A stretch of DNA of 64,000 nt from Paenibacillus foliorum (GCF_013141765.1 NZ_WHOD01000052.1:184662-248661); one strand, 5' to 3'. Counted from the first letter of the stretch, positions 26,694 to 36,823 are shown. Numbers and translations: made by a program. Notes: generated by a model not told the origin, from the sequence alone.

Positions 26694-26735
26694 GAGATAA
26701 AGTTCCTGTCATTGACGCATGACAAGAACTTTATC
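26694..26735 (-). terminator. Long stem-loop downstream of the sulfatase operon
   Basis: Arms 26694-26712 and 26719-26735 pair with one mismatch. A second, weaker GC-rich hairpin follows at about 26747-26772. Both lie in the 415-bp gap (26494-26908) between the sulfatase end and the SGNH gene. The remainder of the gap holds the SGNH promoter and no visible gene. Confidence 0.6.
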
Positions 26736-26908
26736 CCATAAAACAAAAAAGCCGCGATTTGCGCGACTCTTTATGAGATAAGATTCTTGCTATCAGGATA
26801 TATAATTGCCATGCAACCCTTACATTTTTTTAAGTCCACCCCATCCATTATGACTTTTCTAGACGAATCAACTGCTTTCTTTTAATGAACTCTAACCAGA
26901 TCACACCT

Positions 26909-28309
26909 CTACGATGTACCAGGAATCACCGGCATATCCTGCAAAATATCGCTGCAAGCTTGCATCCATGAAGCCAATTCGGAGGCAAGCCGTTCGATCT
27001 CCCCCGCATTTGCCGGATCCGCCGACAAATCTTGCGTTTCCCAAGGATCGTTTAGCAGATCAAACAATTGGATTCGTTCCGTTCCTGTGTTCGTTTTGGG
27101 CGAACAATAATAACGGATCAGCTTCCATCGGCCGTCTGTTGCCATCCGCTGGATATCTTTATAAACCGAGCACACGATAGAACGAACGCCCTCGGTTTCC
27201 CCTGCAAAGATCGGGCACAGACTTACGCCTTCCGTTTCCTTCGGCAGGTCGACATTGCATAACCCGGCAACTGTAGGAAATATATCGATATTGCTTGCCA
27301 GCGCCAGCTCCTGTTGGCCCTCCGGTACGCCTGGCCCCCGGAATATAAGCGGAATGCGCACACTGTGCTCGTAAAGGTTCTGTTTTCCCATCAGTCCGTG
27401 CTGCCCGAGCGCCAAGCCATGGTCCGCAGTATACACGATGAGCGTGTCGTCATAGATGCCCTTAGCCTTCAACGCTTCGATGACTCTACCGATTTGTGCG
27501 TCCAAATGGCTTATCATCGCATAGTAATCGGCAATATGTTGACGAATTTCGTCCTCGTCCCTCGGCAATAGTGCGAGTTTCTCGTCCCGAACCGTCATAT
27601 CGCCGGTATCGAATGGATGCTCCGAGACAAAGTTCGGAGGTAACGGAATGTCGGCTTTGTCGTACAGGCTTGCGTACGGCTCCGGCGCGGTTCGGGGATC
27701 ATGCGGCGCTGTATAAGCCACATACAGGAAAAACGGCCGATCCTCCAGGTAATCCTCAATAAAGTTGACGGCGGCGTCCGAAAACAATTCCGTTGAGAAC
27801 GTCCGTTCAATATATTCCTTTTCCTTCGGATAAGCCCCGGTCGGGTCATAATCATGCACGGGAACCTTGGTATGGTCGCTCATTCCGTGGAATAGCAGCT
27901 TATCCCCTCCTTCAAAGCTTCGGGAGAAGCTTGCCTTGTCGTTATGCCATTTGCCGACCGCGTGTGTGTGATACCCGGCTTCGCGCATCGTTTGCGGCAT
28001 TAACCGAACATCCGGACGAATAACGCTCGAATGCTCACGGTTCATCACCTCTTTGCCAATCATCGCCCGGAAGAGCGATATGCCCGTATGGACGCACGCT
28101 CTGCTCGGCGCGCATAGCGCTCCGGTCAAGCCGCCGAATATATGCGTGTTACGACAAGCTGTCCCGCTGGCGGCCAATGAATCCAATATCGGCGTGTGCA
28201 CCGTTTCATTGCCAAACGCCCGAATGGCTTCATCTCGATGATCGTCCGCTATTAAAAATACGACATTAGGTCTTTGGGGTGAGTGCTTCTTATTCATCTT
28301 CTCTTTCAT
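26909..28309 (-). CDS. Sulfatase (cysteine-type, S1 family)
   Basis: In this 466-residue sulfatase the formylglycine motif CAPSR starts at Cys66. The N-terminal metal site is VVFLIADDHRDEA and the second metal site is IVYTADHGLALGQHG. No signal peptide is present, so it is a cytoplasmic enzyme. GAGGTATAAG before ATG at 28309 supports the start. It is the last gene of the first LplABC operon, 30 bases after the binding-lipoprotein gene, which implies that the imported oligosaccharide is sulfated. Confidence 0.93.
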   Translation of the reverse strand: MKEKMNKKHSPQRPNVVFLIADDHRDEAIRAFGNETVHTPILDSLAASGTACRNTHIFGGLTGALCAPSRACVHTGISLFRAMIGKEVMNREHSSVIRPDVRLMPQTMREAGYHTHAVGKWHNDKASFSRSFEGGDKLLFHGMSDHTKVPVHDYDPTGAYPKEKEYIERTFSTELFSDAAVNFIEDYLEDRPFFLYVAYTAPHDPRTAPEPYASLYDKADIPLPPNFVSEHPFDTGDMTVRDEKLALLPRDEDEIRQHIADYYAMISHLDAQIGRVIEALKAKGIYDDTLIVYTADHGLALGQHGLMGKQNLYEHSVRIPLIFRGPGVPEGQQELALASNIDIFPTVAGLCNVDLPKETEGVSLCPIFAGETEGVRSIVCSVYKDIQRMATDGRWKLIRYYCSPKTNTGTERIQLFDLLNDPWETQDLSADPANAGEIERLASELASWMQACSDILQDMPVIPGTS

Positions 28310-28339
28310 CTTATACCTCGCTCACGGCAAATATCTCCA

Positions 28340-29983
28340 TTACTTTTTCGATTTAAACTGGGTATAGGCTTGTTGATAAATTTCCAAGTAACGTTTAATG
28401 TTCATTTTATCCAAATTGCTTAAATAGTTGCTCCACTCCTTGTCAACATCCAGCGAGCCTGTAACCGTTTTGGCAAAAAATTCAGTTCTGTAGTCCGTAA
28501 GCGTCTTCTCAAGTGTAGCAAGCTCTTCCGCTTGTTCGTTGGTGAAGAACACTGGCGGCACAATTTTGCCCGGATCGGTTTTGTAAGGCTCGTATTTTTT
28601 AGTTTCATTATATAAAATAAGTTCCAGCGAGTTTTTCGGATCTGCTACTACGCTTAATCGCAAGTCGTTCGTTCGCAGCGAAGGACCTGCCTGCGCCCAG
28701 TGGACATTTTGAAGCTTGCCAAACGTGGCAATCGATTTCCATTTCGCTGGCTTCCCGTTAACTCCAAGCTCTCCTTGCGCCGGACGCACCCACTCCTGGT
28801 CAGGACGGCCCTGCGTGCTGCGAAGTGTCGCTTCTTCCGAAAGCAGCAAGTCGGCCATACGGAAGGCGGCGGCGGGATTTTTCGTCTTATTGGTGATGAC
28901 AAATTGACCTGTAGAGACCGCATAAGGATTATACGCGGTTGAACGTATACCTGCCGGCCCTTTGAGCGGCGGTACGGAAGTATAGTCTTTGAATCTCGGA
29001 TTATCAACATCGACAAACACCGTTTGATTTTGTGAGGCAATAGCTCCCACGATCGGGATTTCCGGGTTCAAGCCCATTTGTTTCAACTGGTTTCTGTCCT
29101 GTGTAAACGCTTGCGGAGATATTAAACCTTCAGCATACAGTTTATTAATATACTTCAAAGCTTCCTTCCACTCTGGTTGATTAAAGGCAACTTGAACCTT
29201 TCCATCCTTAACAAAGCGCAGGTTGAAATCCTTCTCGATAAAAGCGCTGGGTAGAAAAAGATCCAACGTCGAGGATGGGCCGTTGGTAGCGCCGACAAGC
29301 GGGATCTCATCTGCCTTGCCGTTCCCGTTAGGATCCTTTTCTTTAAAAGCTTTGAGAACTTGATAAAACTCGTCAGTCGTTTCTGGCATTTTTAATCCGA
29401 GCTTGTCTAGCCATGGTTGATAAATCCACATCTTTTGACCGAGCGAGCAGTGGTAGCAGTCATTCACCTGAGGTACCGAATAAATATTGCCGTCAGGCAT
29501 GGTAATCAAATCTTTTACATAGGAAACCTGTTCGTACATCTTTTTCATTTCCACGCCATATTTATCAATATACGGGTTCAGCGGAATAAACACGCCATCC
29601 TTACCGTAAATCGACTGCTGTATCGGCGATACACTCATATTAAGCAGCACGTCCGGGTAATCGCCGCTTGCGAGTGATACGTTAAGCTTCTCTGCAAATG
29701 TTTTTTCTGGAGCGACTTCCCAATCGATATGAATGTTCGTTTTCTCCTCCAGCCACTTGGTGAACTCGTTAGTTGCAAAGTTTTCGACAATGCTGGAGCC
29801 TTTGACCATGACCTTAAGCGTCGTCTTTTCTTTCGTGATCGGGAATACGCCCGCTGGCGATACTTGATCATCGCGACCTGCTTCCACCTTTTTTCCGGCT
29901 TCCTTTTGACCACTGTCCGCACATGCGCTTAGCAGCGCCAAAGATGTCGTAATCGCTACCAAAGCGGTTAAACCTTTTCTCAT
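28340..29983 (-). CDS. LplA-type solute-binding lipoprotein with AlgQ-like calcium loop (importer 1)
   Basis: This 547-residue binding protein has a lipoprotein signal (lipobox LLSAC, Cys21). The loop DPNGNGKADE at 217-226 is the EF-hand-like calcium site seen in alginate-binding AlgQ1/AlgQ2 and in the glycosaminoglycan-disaccharide-binding Smon0123. That makes large acidic oligosaccharides a reasonable ligand. A close paralogue lies at 52510-54195. GGGAGG precedes the start. It follows its two permease genes and precedes a sulfatase, and the YesM/YesN pair upstream probably controls the operon. Confidence 0.9.
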   Translation of the reverse strand: MRKGLTALVAITTSLALLSACADSGQKEAGKKVEAGRDDQVSPAGVFPITKEKTTLKVMVKGSSIVENFATNEFTKWLEEKTNIHIDWEVAPEKTFAEKLNVSLASGDYPDVLLNMSVSPIQQSIYGKDGVFIPLNPYIDKYGVEMKKMYEQVSYVKDLITMPDGNIYSVPQVNDCYHCSLGQKMWIYQPWLDKLGLKMPETTDEFYQVLKAFKEKDPNGNGKADEIPLVGATNGPSSTLDLFLPSAFIEKDFNLRFVKDGKVQVAFNQPEWKEALKYINKLYAEGLISPQAFTQDRNQLKQMGLNPEIPIVGAIASQNQTVFVDVDNPRFKDYTSVPPLKGPAGIRSTAYNPYAVSTGQFVITNKTKNPAAAFRMADLLLSEEATLRSTQGRPDQEWVRPAQGELGVNGKPAKWKSIATFGKLQNVHWAQAGPSLRTNDLRLSVVADPKNSLELILYNETKKYEPYKTDPGKIVPPVFFTNEQAEELATLEKTLTDYRTEFFAKTVTGSLDVDKEWSNYLSNLDKMNIKRYLEIYQQAYTQFKSKK

Positions 29984-29998
29984 CTAAAAAACCTCCCT

Positions 29999-30892
29999 TT
30001 AGCCTTTTAATGATCCAATCATCATGCCTTTGACAAAGTGCCTTTGTATGAATGGGTAGATGATGAGCACGGGCAGCGTAGATACCACGATAAGGGAAAA
30101 CTTCAACAGCTCACGCAGACCATCCCTTGCCGATTGATCGGCAACGTCGGTTATCATCGACGCATCGACTTCGTTTTGCACCAAAATATCCCTTAAAACC
30201 AATTGAATCGGGTACAACTCCTGATGCTTTAAATAAAGCAGTGCGTTAAAATATTGGTTCCAATGTCCGACTGCGTAAAACAAGGAGATTACAGCTATGA
30301 TCGGACCTGACAAAGGAAGCACGATTTTTCGCACAAACGTAAAATCACTGCATCCATCCATTTGAGCGGCTTCAAGCAATTCATCCGGAATGGTCGTTTG
30401 AAAATAAGTGCGGGCAATGATCATATTCATAACGGCAAGCGCTCCCGGAATAATTAAAGACCACCTTGTGTCGATCATACCGAGCCCTTTCACAACCAAG
30501 TAAGACGGGATCAATCCGCCGGAAAACATCATTGTGAATACAAACAAAGCCATAATTGCGTTGCGAGGCATAAAATCTTTTCTTGAAAGCGGATAAGCCG
30601 CAATGAGTGTAAAAAGCACATTGATCGTCGTTCCCACTACCGTATAAAATACCGAATTCAAAAAGCTCGACATAATTAAACGATGCTTAAATACCGCTTC
30701 ATAACCTGCTAGCGTCGGCTCTACCGGATACAACCAGACTTTACCGGAAATAACCGCTGTGGATGAGCTGAAGGAAGCACTGACAATGTAAACCAGAGGA
30801 TATAAGATCGTAATCGTAAAAATGAATAGGATGATATAATTCAGAATTGTAAAAAGCCTGTCATCCGCACTTTCTTTAATGCTTCCCGTCAT
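29999..30892 (-). CDS. LplC/YtcP-type ABC permease (importer 1)
   Basis: The 297 residues have six membrane segments and the EAA loop LLEAAQMDGCSDFTFVRKIV. The C-terminal HFVKGMMIGSLKG is characteristic of LplC-type permeases. It lies 15 bases before the binding-protein gene and 15 bases after the LplB-type partner, so the three are one operon. The paralogue is 54306-55202. Confidence 0.93.
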   Translation of the reverse strand: MTGSIKESADDRLFTILNYIILFIFTITILYPLVYIVSASFSSSTAVISGKVWLYPVEPTLAGYEAVFKHRLIMSSFLNSVFYTVVGTTINVLFTLIAAYPLSRKDFMPRNAIMALFVFTMMFSGGLIPSYLVVKGLGMIDTRWSLIIPGALAVMNMIIARTYFQTTIPDELLEAAQMDGCSDFTFVRKIVLPLSGPIIAVISLFYAVGHWNQYFNALLYLKHQELYPIQLVLRDILVQNEVDASMITDVADQSARDGLRELLKFSLIVVSTLPVLIIYPFIQRHFVKGMMIGSLKG

Positions 30893-30907
30893 CGATGCGC
30901 CCCCTTT

Positions 30908-31882
30908 TTACCACAGACTGGTTTGTCCCAACTTTCTGGCTATCCGATTGACGAGAACCAGCAGGACCAAATTAATTACTGATTTAAACAATCCAATGGC
31001 AGACGAGTAAGAATAGTTGATTGCAGTTGATGCCAAGCCGACTTTGTACACAAAAGTATCGATCACCTCAGAAGAGCTCATATTAAGCGGATTCTGCATC
31101 AGCAATACCTTTTCGAAGCCTATATCCAGCACATGGCCGGTGTTCATGATCAGCAAAATAACGGCAACCGGCATAATACCCGGCAAGTCGATGTGCCACA
31201 TTCGCTGCACTTTATTCGCTCCATCCACAACAGCAGCCTCGTGCAGCGAAGGATCGACAGCTGCAAGCGCTGCCAGGTAGATGATGCAGGAAAAACCAAC
31301 GTTTTGCCAAATACCGGACCAGACAAAAACGTGTGAAAACCATTCGGGTATGCCCATGAAATTGATTGCGGGCAATCCGAAATATTTCATAATCGTTTGA
31401 ACCAGGCCAATCCGCGGGTCCATCATTTGTAGAATGATGCCCACCATAACGACTACGGAAATAAAATGCGGCGCGTAAGTGACCATTTGTACGGTTTTCT
31501 TAAAGAAACGAGAGTTTACGTAATTCAAGGAAAGTGCAAGTATGATTGGGAACGGAAACCCCGCAAGTAAACTATAGATGCTGAGCAGGATCGTATTTTT
31601 CATAATCCGAACAAACTCATACGAATGGAAAAAACGGTCAAAATGCTTCAGGCCTACCCATTCGCTGCCCCATACCCCTTTAGTAGGAAGATAATTTTTG
31701 AACGCAATCAAAGCCCCATACATCGGTACGTACTTGAATATGAGCAAATAAATAATCGGCAGCAGCATAAACAGGTAGAGCTGCCAATGGCTGGATGCGT
31801 TCTTCTTCAGTCTGGACAAGTAATTTTCCTTTTTACCAACAACTGCAGACAATGTGTTGCGCTTATTAGCCGAAACTTCCAT
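30908..31882 (-). CDS. LplB-type ABC permease (importer 1)
   Basis: The 324 residues have the LplB pattern FMLLPIIYLLIFKYVPMYGA near the N-terminus, about six membrane helices and the EAA loop LHEAAVVDGANKVQRMWHID. GGGAGGGG precedes ATG at 31882. It is the first gene of the importer operon, 95 bases after the sensor kinase gene on the same strand, so the operon promoter lies at about 31890-31975. No ATPase gene is adjacent. Confidence 0.93.
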   Translation of the reverse strand: MEVSANKRNTLSAVVGKKENYLSRLKKNASSHWQLYLFMLLPIIYLLIFKYVPMYGALIAFKNYLPTKGVWGSEWVGLKHFDRFFHSYEFVRIMKNTILLSIYSLLAGFPFPIILALSLNYVNSRFFKKTVQMVTYAPHFISVVVMVGIILQMMDPRIGLVQTIMKYFGLPAINFMGIPEWFSHVFVWSGIWQNVGFSCIIYLAALAAVDPSLHEAAVVDGANKVQRMWHIDLPGIMPVAVILLIMNTGHVLDIGFEKVLLMQNPLNMSSSEVIDTFVYKVGLASTAINYSYSSAIGLFKSVINLVLLVLVNRIARKLGQTSLW

Positions 31883-31977
31883 AAACCCCTCCCTGTTTCG
31901 ATGACCCTGACTGGGTATGTTTTGTGTCTTTCTATATTTAGAATACGAAAAAAGGGCCCGCCGAGCATTACACTAAT

Positions 31978-33783
31978 TTACACCGATATGACTTTATTTG
32001 CACTGGACGACGGCATGCGAATCGTAACCATCGTCCCCACTCCCCGCTCGCTTTTCACGGAAAGCCCATACTTCTGTCCGAACACCATTTGAATCCGGTT
32101 ATGCACATTGAGCAGCCCGATGCTGCCTTCGAATGTTGGTTGTGCATCCAGCAGCCTCTCCTCCCGGCTGTTCATGAGTCGTGTGTTTAATTGCAGAAGG
32201 GATTCCGCTTCCATGCCGCAGCCATTATCTTCTACGGTGACATAAAAATCCGCTTCATCCTTCCAGGCGTCAATAATAATCGTGTGAGTATCCTCGATCC
32301 CATCAGGAAACGCATGCTTAAACACATTTTCGACCAAGGGCTGCAGCGTCAAGCGAACCATGCTGTCCAGAAAATAATCCGCGGGGATGCGAACATCAAT
32401 CTCAAATTCGTGCTGGTTGCGGTATTTCATAATAGACATAAAATACAGAATGTGTTTAAGCTCGTTGACTACCGTAATTTCCTCCAAATCGGTGCGTATG
32501 GAATAGCGCAGCATATACGACAGAGAACGAACGATGTCTTTTATTTCGCTTGATTTCTGGATAACGGCGTAACAAATAATAATTTCCAAAGTGTTGTACA
32601 AGAAGTGCGGATTAATCTGTAATTGTAGCGATTGAAATTCGGCCAGCTGCCGTTTCATTAAATTGTCCTGATTGCGCAGCTCGGTCTCGTAAACCTCCTC
32701 GACAAGCTCCTCCAGACGGGTGACCATCGAATTGTAGCTGGTAATAAGCTGATCCATCTCATCACGGCTTCCGGTCAGAGGTACTTTGGTCCACTGACCT
32801 TTTGCCGTTTGACGCATCCCGTTTTCCAGTAGTCGAATTGGACGAACGATAGATTGACCGAAACGATAAGCTAGAAATGAGGCCAAAATCAATGTGACGA
32901 TACCTACGATTAGCGTTGTTTGCCGCAAGTCTGAAATCGGCTTTCTCTGTTCAGCAACCGACATGCTTGCCACCAGCGTCCATCCGGAGTAGTCGGACTT
33001 TCGACTAAAGAAAACCCGCCCTGGTTCTCCGGGCAATTCAAATATTTGGTCTTTATTGGCTTCAACCGAATTGAAATGCATACTGTCAAGCTGTTTGCCG
33101 ATTCGGCTCGGATCCGGATGGTATAAAATTTTTCCGCGATCGTTGACGATAAAAAAATATCCGGATTGTCCGAGCTTTATCCCCTTCCAGAGCGTGTTCA
33201 ACTCCCCTATCTTCAGTTCGAAGCCCATAATGCCTTTAAATGATTTAGATGAGGTTCGGTCCGCCAATTTGCGAATGAGTGTGAGATGACCGTCCAGAAA
33301 TCCGGAGTCTTGGATCGTCAGCTTCCCGTTTATTGCATCGTCTTCCTTCATCTGTTCGACATATTCTTCAAAAGCTTTGTAATTAAAAGGAACAATGTGG
33401 ATATTGAAATCCGTTGCCTGGAACCCGTTGTAACCGATGATGTACGTCATTGATATTTCCGGGTTGTTGATGAGAACCGGTTGAAATACCCCCTTCATGG
33501 CAATTTCTGATGTATAAAAGCTAGGAGTTGTATTGCGTGGAAGATCCAGAGCCTCTTTCACTACAGGAGACGTCAGAATAGATACCGTTGCCCTCTCGTA
33601 GTTTTTCAAAAGTAAATCGGTTTCATGCAAAACATTATCAACGATTTGAGTCAATAACCCTTCATACTGATTCTCCAATTCGTTGGACGACCGCCAATAG
33701 CCGGTGACCCCCACCGTCACCAAGGTCAGCACGATAATAATGACAAAATAAATGTAAACCTTGCGTCCCAGGCTGTTATTCAT
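31978..33783 (-). CDS. YesM-type sensor histidine kinase
   Basis: This 601-residue membrane sensor has TM1 at 8-28, an extracytoplasmic Cache-like domain to about 285, TM2 at about 289-306 and a HAMP linker. A His_kinase domain with phospho-acceptor His393 (QINPHFLYNTLE) follows, and a HATPase domain with VEDNGCGM and GIGL-type motifs ends the protein. Its ATG shares one base with the TAA stop of the response-regulator gene (TAATG), so the two are translationally coupled. It probably senses an extracellular oligosaccharide, directly or through the importer binding protein, and activates the LplABC-sulfatase operon downstream. Confidence 0.94.
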   Translation of the reverse strand: MNNSLGRKVYIYFVIIIVLTLVTVGVTGYWRSSNELENQYEGLLTQIVDNVLHETDLLLKNYERATVSILTSPVVKEALDLPRNTTPSFYTSEIAMKGVFQPVLINNPEISMTYIIGYNGFQATDFNIHIVPFNYKAFEEYVEQMKEDDAINGKLTIQDSGFLDGHLTLIRKLADRTSSKSFKGIMGFELKIGELNTLWKGIKLGQSGYFFIVNDRGKILYHPDPSRIGKQLDSMHFNSVEANKDQIFELPGEPGRVFFSRKSDYSGWTLVASMSVAEQRKPISDLRQTTLIVGIVTLILASFLAYRFGQSIVRPIRLLENGMRQTAKGQWTKVPLTGSRDEMDQLITSYNSMVTRLEELVEEVYETELRNQDNLMKRQLAEFQSLQLQINPHFLYNTLEIIICYAVIQKSSEIKDIVRSLSYMLRYSIRTDLEEITVVNELKHILYFMSIMKYRNQHEFEIDVRIPADYFLDSMVRLTLQPLVENVFKHAFPDGIEDTHTIIIDAWKDEADFYVTVEDNGCGMEAESLLQLNTRLMNSREERLLDAQPTFEGSIGLLNVHNRIQMVFGQKYGLSVKSERGVGTMVTIRMPSSSANKVISV

Positions 33784-34805
33784 TACTTGATCCCGAGCAG
33801 CCCGCGATATTCGGTAGGGGAATATCCGGTTGCCTTTTTGAATACTCTGGAAAAGTGTGGGTAGCTTTCGTAACCGACCTCGGTTACAATGTCGATGATT
33901 TTGTAGTGCGGAACGGCAAGCAGCTGTTTGGCTTTATCCATTCGTTTGCGCATCCGATATTGCACGAAGGTCTCGTTCGTCTTTTTCTTAAAATAATGGC
34001 TAAAATAGGTCGGCGTTACGCCTAACTTCCCTGCAACCATATCCAGTGAAAGCTCCTCTTCGAAAAGATGCTCATCGATGTACTGGATAGCCGCCTCCAA
34101 AACATTGATTTTTTCATGATTGCGGTACTCGCTCAGTCGCTGTATCCATATTCCGATTTCGGCCTGAAACCATTCGTACGTAATCGTAATGACAGTGTTC
34201 TCCTCTAAAAGCGGCTTAGCCTCAAACCTGTACGCCCCTCTGGCATTCAGTTTCTTGAGAAGCAGTCTGACAGCGTCGTATACCCGCTGGTGCTGCTGGA
34301 TGTCCGTTTCAACAGCGAACAACCCCCTCAATCCCTCCCCAAGCAGTTCATCGGCCCGAACCTTGTCCATCATCCAAACTGCTTCCTCCAACTGATCGAT
34401 CCACTGCTCAAAAAGAGAGAAGGAAATAACCGCAGCTTCCCGCATGGCGAGCAGTTTATCCAGCACTGGAAAAAGCTCGATTTCTGTAATAGGCTTCAGC
34501 AAATATTCCTGTACGCCGTACGACATACATTTTTGCGCATAAGAAAAATCCCCATATCCCGAAAGCACAACTACTTTCGTGAAGAGCTTTAACTCCTGAA
34601 CATTTCGGCATAGCTCCAGACCGTCCATACGAGGCATCCGAATATCAGTCAACACAACGTCAGGAGGGTTAGCCATGATATTCGACAGCGCTGACACACC
34701 GTCTTTAAACGTATCGATCTCACTAAACCGTTTATATTCCCCAATTAACGTTTTGAGGCCAATCCTGATGATAGGTTCATCGTCAACAACAAAGATTCTG
34801 GCCAT
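33783..34805 (-). CDS. YesN-type response regulator (receiver plus AraC DNA-binding domain)
   Basis: The 340 residues have a receiver domain (about 1-120) with acidic pocket VVDDE and phospho-acceptor Asp54 (VLTDIRMPRMDG), a helical linker, and a C-terminal AraC double helix-turn-helix from about 240 (LGVTPTYFSHYFKKKTNE, IVTEVGYESYPHFSRVFKK). It is coupled to the sensor kinase gene. The likely target is the importer operon starting at 31882. Confidence 0.94.
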   Translation of the reverse strand: MARIFVVDDEPIIRIGLKTLIGEYKRFSEIDTFKDGVSALSNIMANPPDVVLTDIRMPRMDGLELCRNVQELKLFTKVVVLSGYGDFSYAQKCMSYGVQEYLLKPITEIELFPVLDKLLAMREAAVISFSLFEQWIDQLEEAVWMMDKVRADELLGEGLRGLFAVETDIQQHQRVYDAVRLLLKKLNARGAYRFEAKPLLEENTVITITYEWFQAEIGIWIQRLSEYRNHEKINVLEAAIQYIDEHLFEEELSLDMVAGKLGVTPTYFSHYFKKKTNETFVQYRMRKRMDKAKQLLAVPHYKIIDIVTEVGYESYPHFSRVFKKATGYSPTEYRGLLGIK

Positions 34806-34832
34806 TCGCTTGCCCCCTTGTTTTATAAATCG

Positions 34833-35164
34833 TTAACCTTTGATTGCCTCGACAAGAGCGCCTTTGACAAAATACTTTTGCAGGAAAAGATACACCAGCT
34901 GAATCGTTAAAGTGGCTACGATACTGGTCGCATATTTCAAGGTTGCCGCCAGTGCGGCCATATCACTTGCTACGGCTCCTGCAGCCATTTGAGCTTGATT
35001 CGCCCTGTAGCAAAATTTCACGAAGCACCAGCTGTAAGCGGATACAAAGAGCGGTCTTGCAAAATAATCATCGTCTGAAACCATGAGCTCCAATGGCTGA
35101 CACTATAATACAGCGTCATCACTGCAATTACAGGCATGTAAAGCGGCACGAATCTGTTATTCAT
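34833..35164 (-). pseudogene. C-terminal remnant of an LplC-type ABC permease, frameshifted
   Basis: Minus-strand sequence from 35164 reads PLYMPVIAVMTLYYSVSHW, typical of the conserved region after the EAA loop, then LQDRSLYPL. There the frame changes, and the next frame gives MAAGAVASDMAALAATLKYA and ends QKYFVKGALVEAIKG, the standard C-terminus of the family. The N-terminal two thirds are missing. It sits just upstream of the response-regulator gene, suggesting that an older importer operon stood before the two-component genes and was deleted. Confidence 0.8.
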
Positions 35165-35373
35165 TTCTATTCCCTTTTTGGAATAACGCTAAGATGCATG
35201 TCTCAATTCCATACCTCTATTATGTTAAGTTCCCTTTAGTTTGCATACCCATTAAAACCTGAACTTAGTCATCAAAATCGATAATTTCCTACCGTTAATA
35301 ATCCAAGATGGCTCAGCTGGCTCTGATCCTGAGAACGGTTATCCTGAATGGAGTCTTTGCAATTTATATAAAA

Positions 35374-35414
35374 AGCCCAAAATGGCGGGTAAAGTGTACC
35401 CGCGCATCAGGGCT
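35374..35414 (-). terminator. Two-part stem-loop terminator on the minus strand
   Basis: An inner stem (35385-35390 with 35398-35403) lies inside outer arms AGCCC (35374-35378) and GGGCT (35410-35414). On the minus strand the outer arm is followed by TTTTTATAT. It lies about 280 bases past the GH88 gene end and is its probable terminator. Confidence 0.6.
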
Positions 35415-35692
35415 ATTTGGATGGATCGATAGACGATCGATTATGCAGCTATTTTACCCACAGCAATGACCGGCGGATCGCTATGTTGCGACGAACTTCC
35501 ATGTCGGAAGGGTCAGGATCAAGACTGTTCCACAGCTCAATATACATCTGGAGGATACGGCCATGCCGATTTATCCTTCAAATAGGGGAACAGATAAGAT
35601 AGTCCTTAGCGGATCCTAAGTAAGGAAAGACGTTCGTTCTGATCGCTTGCTTTTGTTAGTTTCATCATGGTTTATTCATACTCCTTGCGTCG
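35415..35692. other. Gap downstream of the GH88 gene, no intact gene
   Basis: Together with 35165-35373 this makes a 528-bp stretch without an intact gene. On the minus strand about 39 codons near 35570-35450 stay open and have ordinary protein-like composition (LQMYIELWNSLDPDPSDMEV), so a degraded coding fragment is possible. I cannot name the family. Confidence 0.3.
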
Positions 35693-36823
35693 TTAAAAAA
35701 TAAAATTGTCCCAGCCCATCAGCTTAGCCATAGCTTCTACATAGTAATAATCACCGTAAATCAGAGATACGTTGACATCCCTATCGATCGGCTTGTTACC
35801 TGTAGCTTCAAGCAATATGCCCTCGAATTCAGGCCGATCCAGCGTGCTATAATTTTGCGACAATGCTTGCATAATCGATTCTGCGGCTTTACGATACACC
35901 CTTCCTTCTTCAGCTGGCAACTGCTTTGCGATTTCCAGGAGACCCGATGCCCCGATGCTTGCGGCTGAAGTATCTCTTGGCTCTCCGTTTAAATCTGGAA
36001 CGCGGAAATCCCAATGGGCGACGTAATCATCTGGAAGACAGCTAAGAAAATAATTCGCCGTACGCTTTGCGGCGTTCAAATATTTGATGTCCCCCGTGTA
36101 TTTGTATGTATTAGCCATTCCATACAGAGCCCAAGCCTGCCCTCGGCTCCAAGAGGAAGTCGGCGAATACCCTTGACCCCCCACGTATTCCTTCACTTCA
36201 CCCGTATCCGCTTCGAACACGGTAATGTGATGCGATGACCCGTCTTCGCGGAGAGTGTGCCGCAGCACCGTGTCCGCGTGTGCACGCGCGATTTGAGCAA
36301 ATCTCGGATCGCCCGACTCTTGCGATGCCCAAAACAGGATCGACAGGTTCATCATCGTATCAATGATCGAACCCCCGGGACGGTCCCCCTGATTTTGCGC
36401 CCTCAAAAAGCCTCCTGCCAAGTTAAAACGACCAGCTAAAATATTCGCTGCCTGTAATCCCCTGCGTCTGGCGTCAGCGTCACCCGTCAGTTTATATTTA
36501 ATAACCGCCGTGCATAGAAACTGAAATCCTACGTCATGATGAAACCGATTCTCCCGCAAAAAACACTGTTCGATCCGTTCATCCCAAGACCATGCACCCT
36601 GACGATACGTTTCTTTGCCCGTCATATCGTATAAGATCCACATCATACCCGGCCAAAAACCGGAAGTCCACCAATCTAGGATCACATCGTCATAAACACC
36701 TGACACTGATGCATGAGGACATTTATCACCCATTTGCTCCATCATCCGATCCACTTTCGTTTGAATCTGACTCCACCATCCAGACCATGGTGCTTCCTGC
36801 ATTCCTGTAAAGCTAGTCATCAT
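35693..36823 (-). CDS. GH88 unsaturated glucuronyl hydrolase
   Basis: It removes the 4,5-unsaturated uronic acid that polysaccharide lyases leave at the non-reducing end of oligosaccharides. The (alpha/alpha)6-barrel pattern is clear: WWTSGFWPGMMW, the conserved Asp in FHHDVGFQF and the catalytic Asp in GSIIDTMMNLSILFWA (D88/D149 equivalents of Bacillus UGL), then YSPTSSWSRGQAWALYG. There is no signal peptide, so it is cytoplasmic. The frame opens at 36862, but ATG at 36823 follows GGGGAG and is preferred (376 residues). The enzyme shows that the imported sugars are lyase products containing uronic acid. Confidence 0.93.
   Translation of the reverse strand: MMTSFTGMQEAPWSGWWSQIQTKVDRMMEQMGDKCPHASVSGVYDDVILDWWTSGFWPGMMWILYDMTGKETYRQGAWSWDERIEQCFLRENRFHHDVGFQFLCTAVIKYKLTGDADARRRGLQAANILAGRFNLAGGFLRAQNQGDRPGGSIIDTMMNLSILFWASQESGDPRFAQIARAHADTVLRHTLREDGSSHHITVFEADTGEVKEYVGGQGYSPTSSWSRGQAWALYGMANTYKYTGDIKYLNAAKRTANYFLSCLPDDYVAHWDFRVPDLNGEPRDTSAASIGASGLLEIAKQLPAEEGRVYRKAAESIMQALSQNYSTLDRPEFEGILLEATGNKPIDRDVNVSLIYGDYYYVEAMAKLMGWDNFIF

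Noticed and set aside
31625..32092. 155-codon plus-strand frame across the LplB/sensor-kinase boundary
   Set aside because: Antisense to two well-supported genes and without a ribosome binding site.
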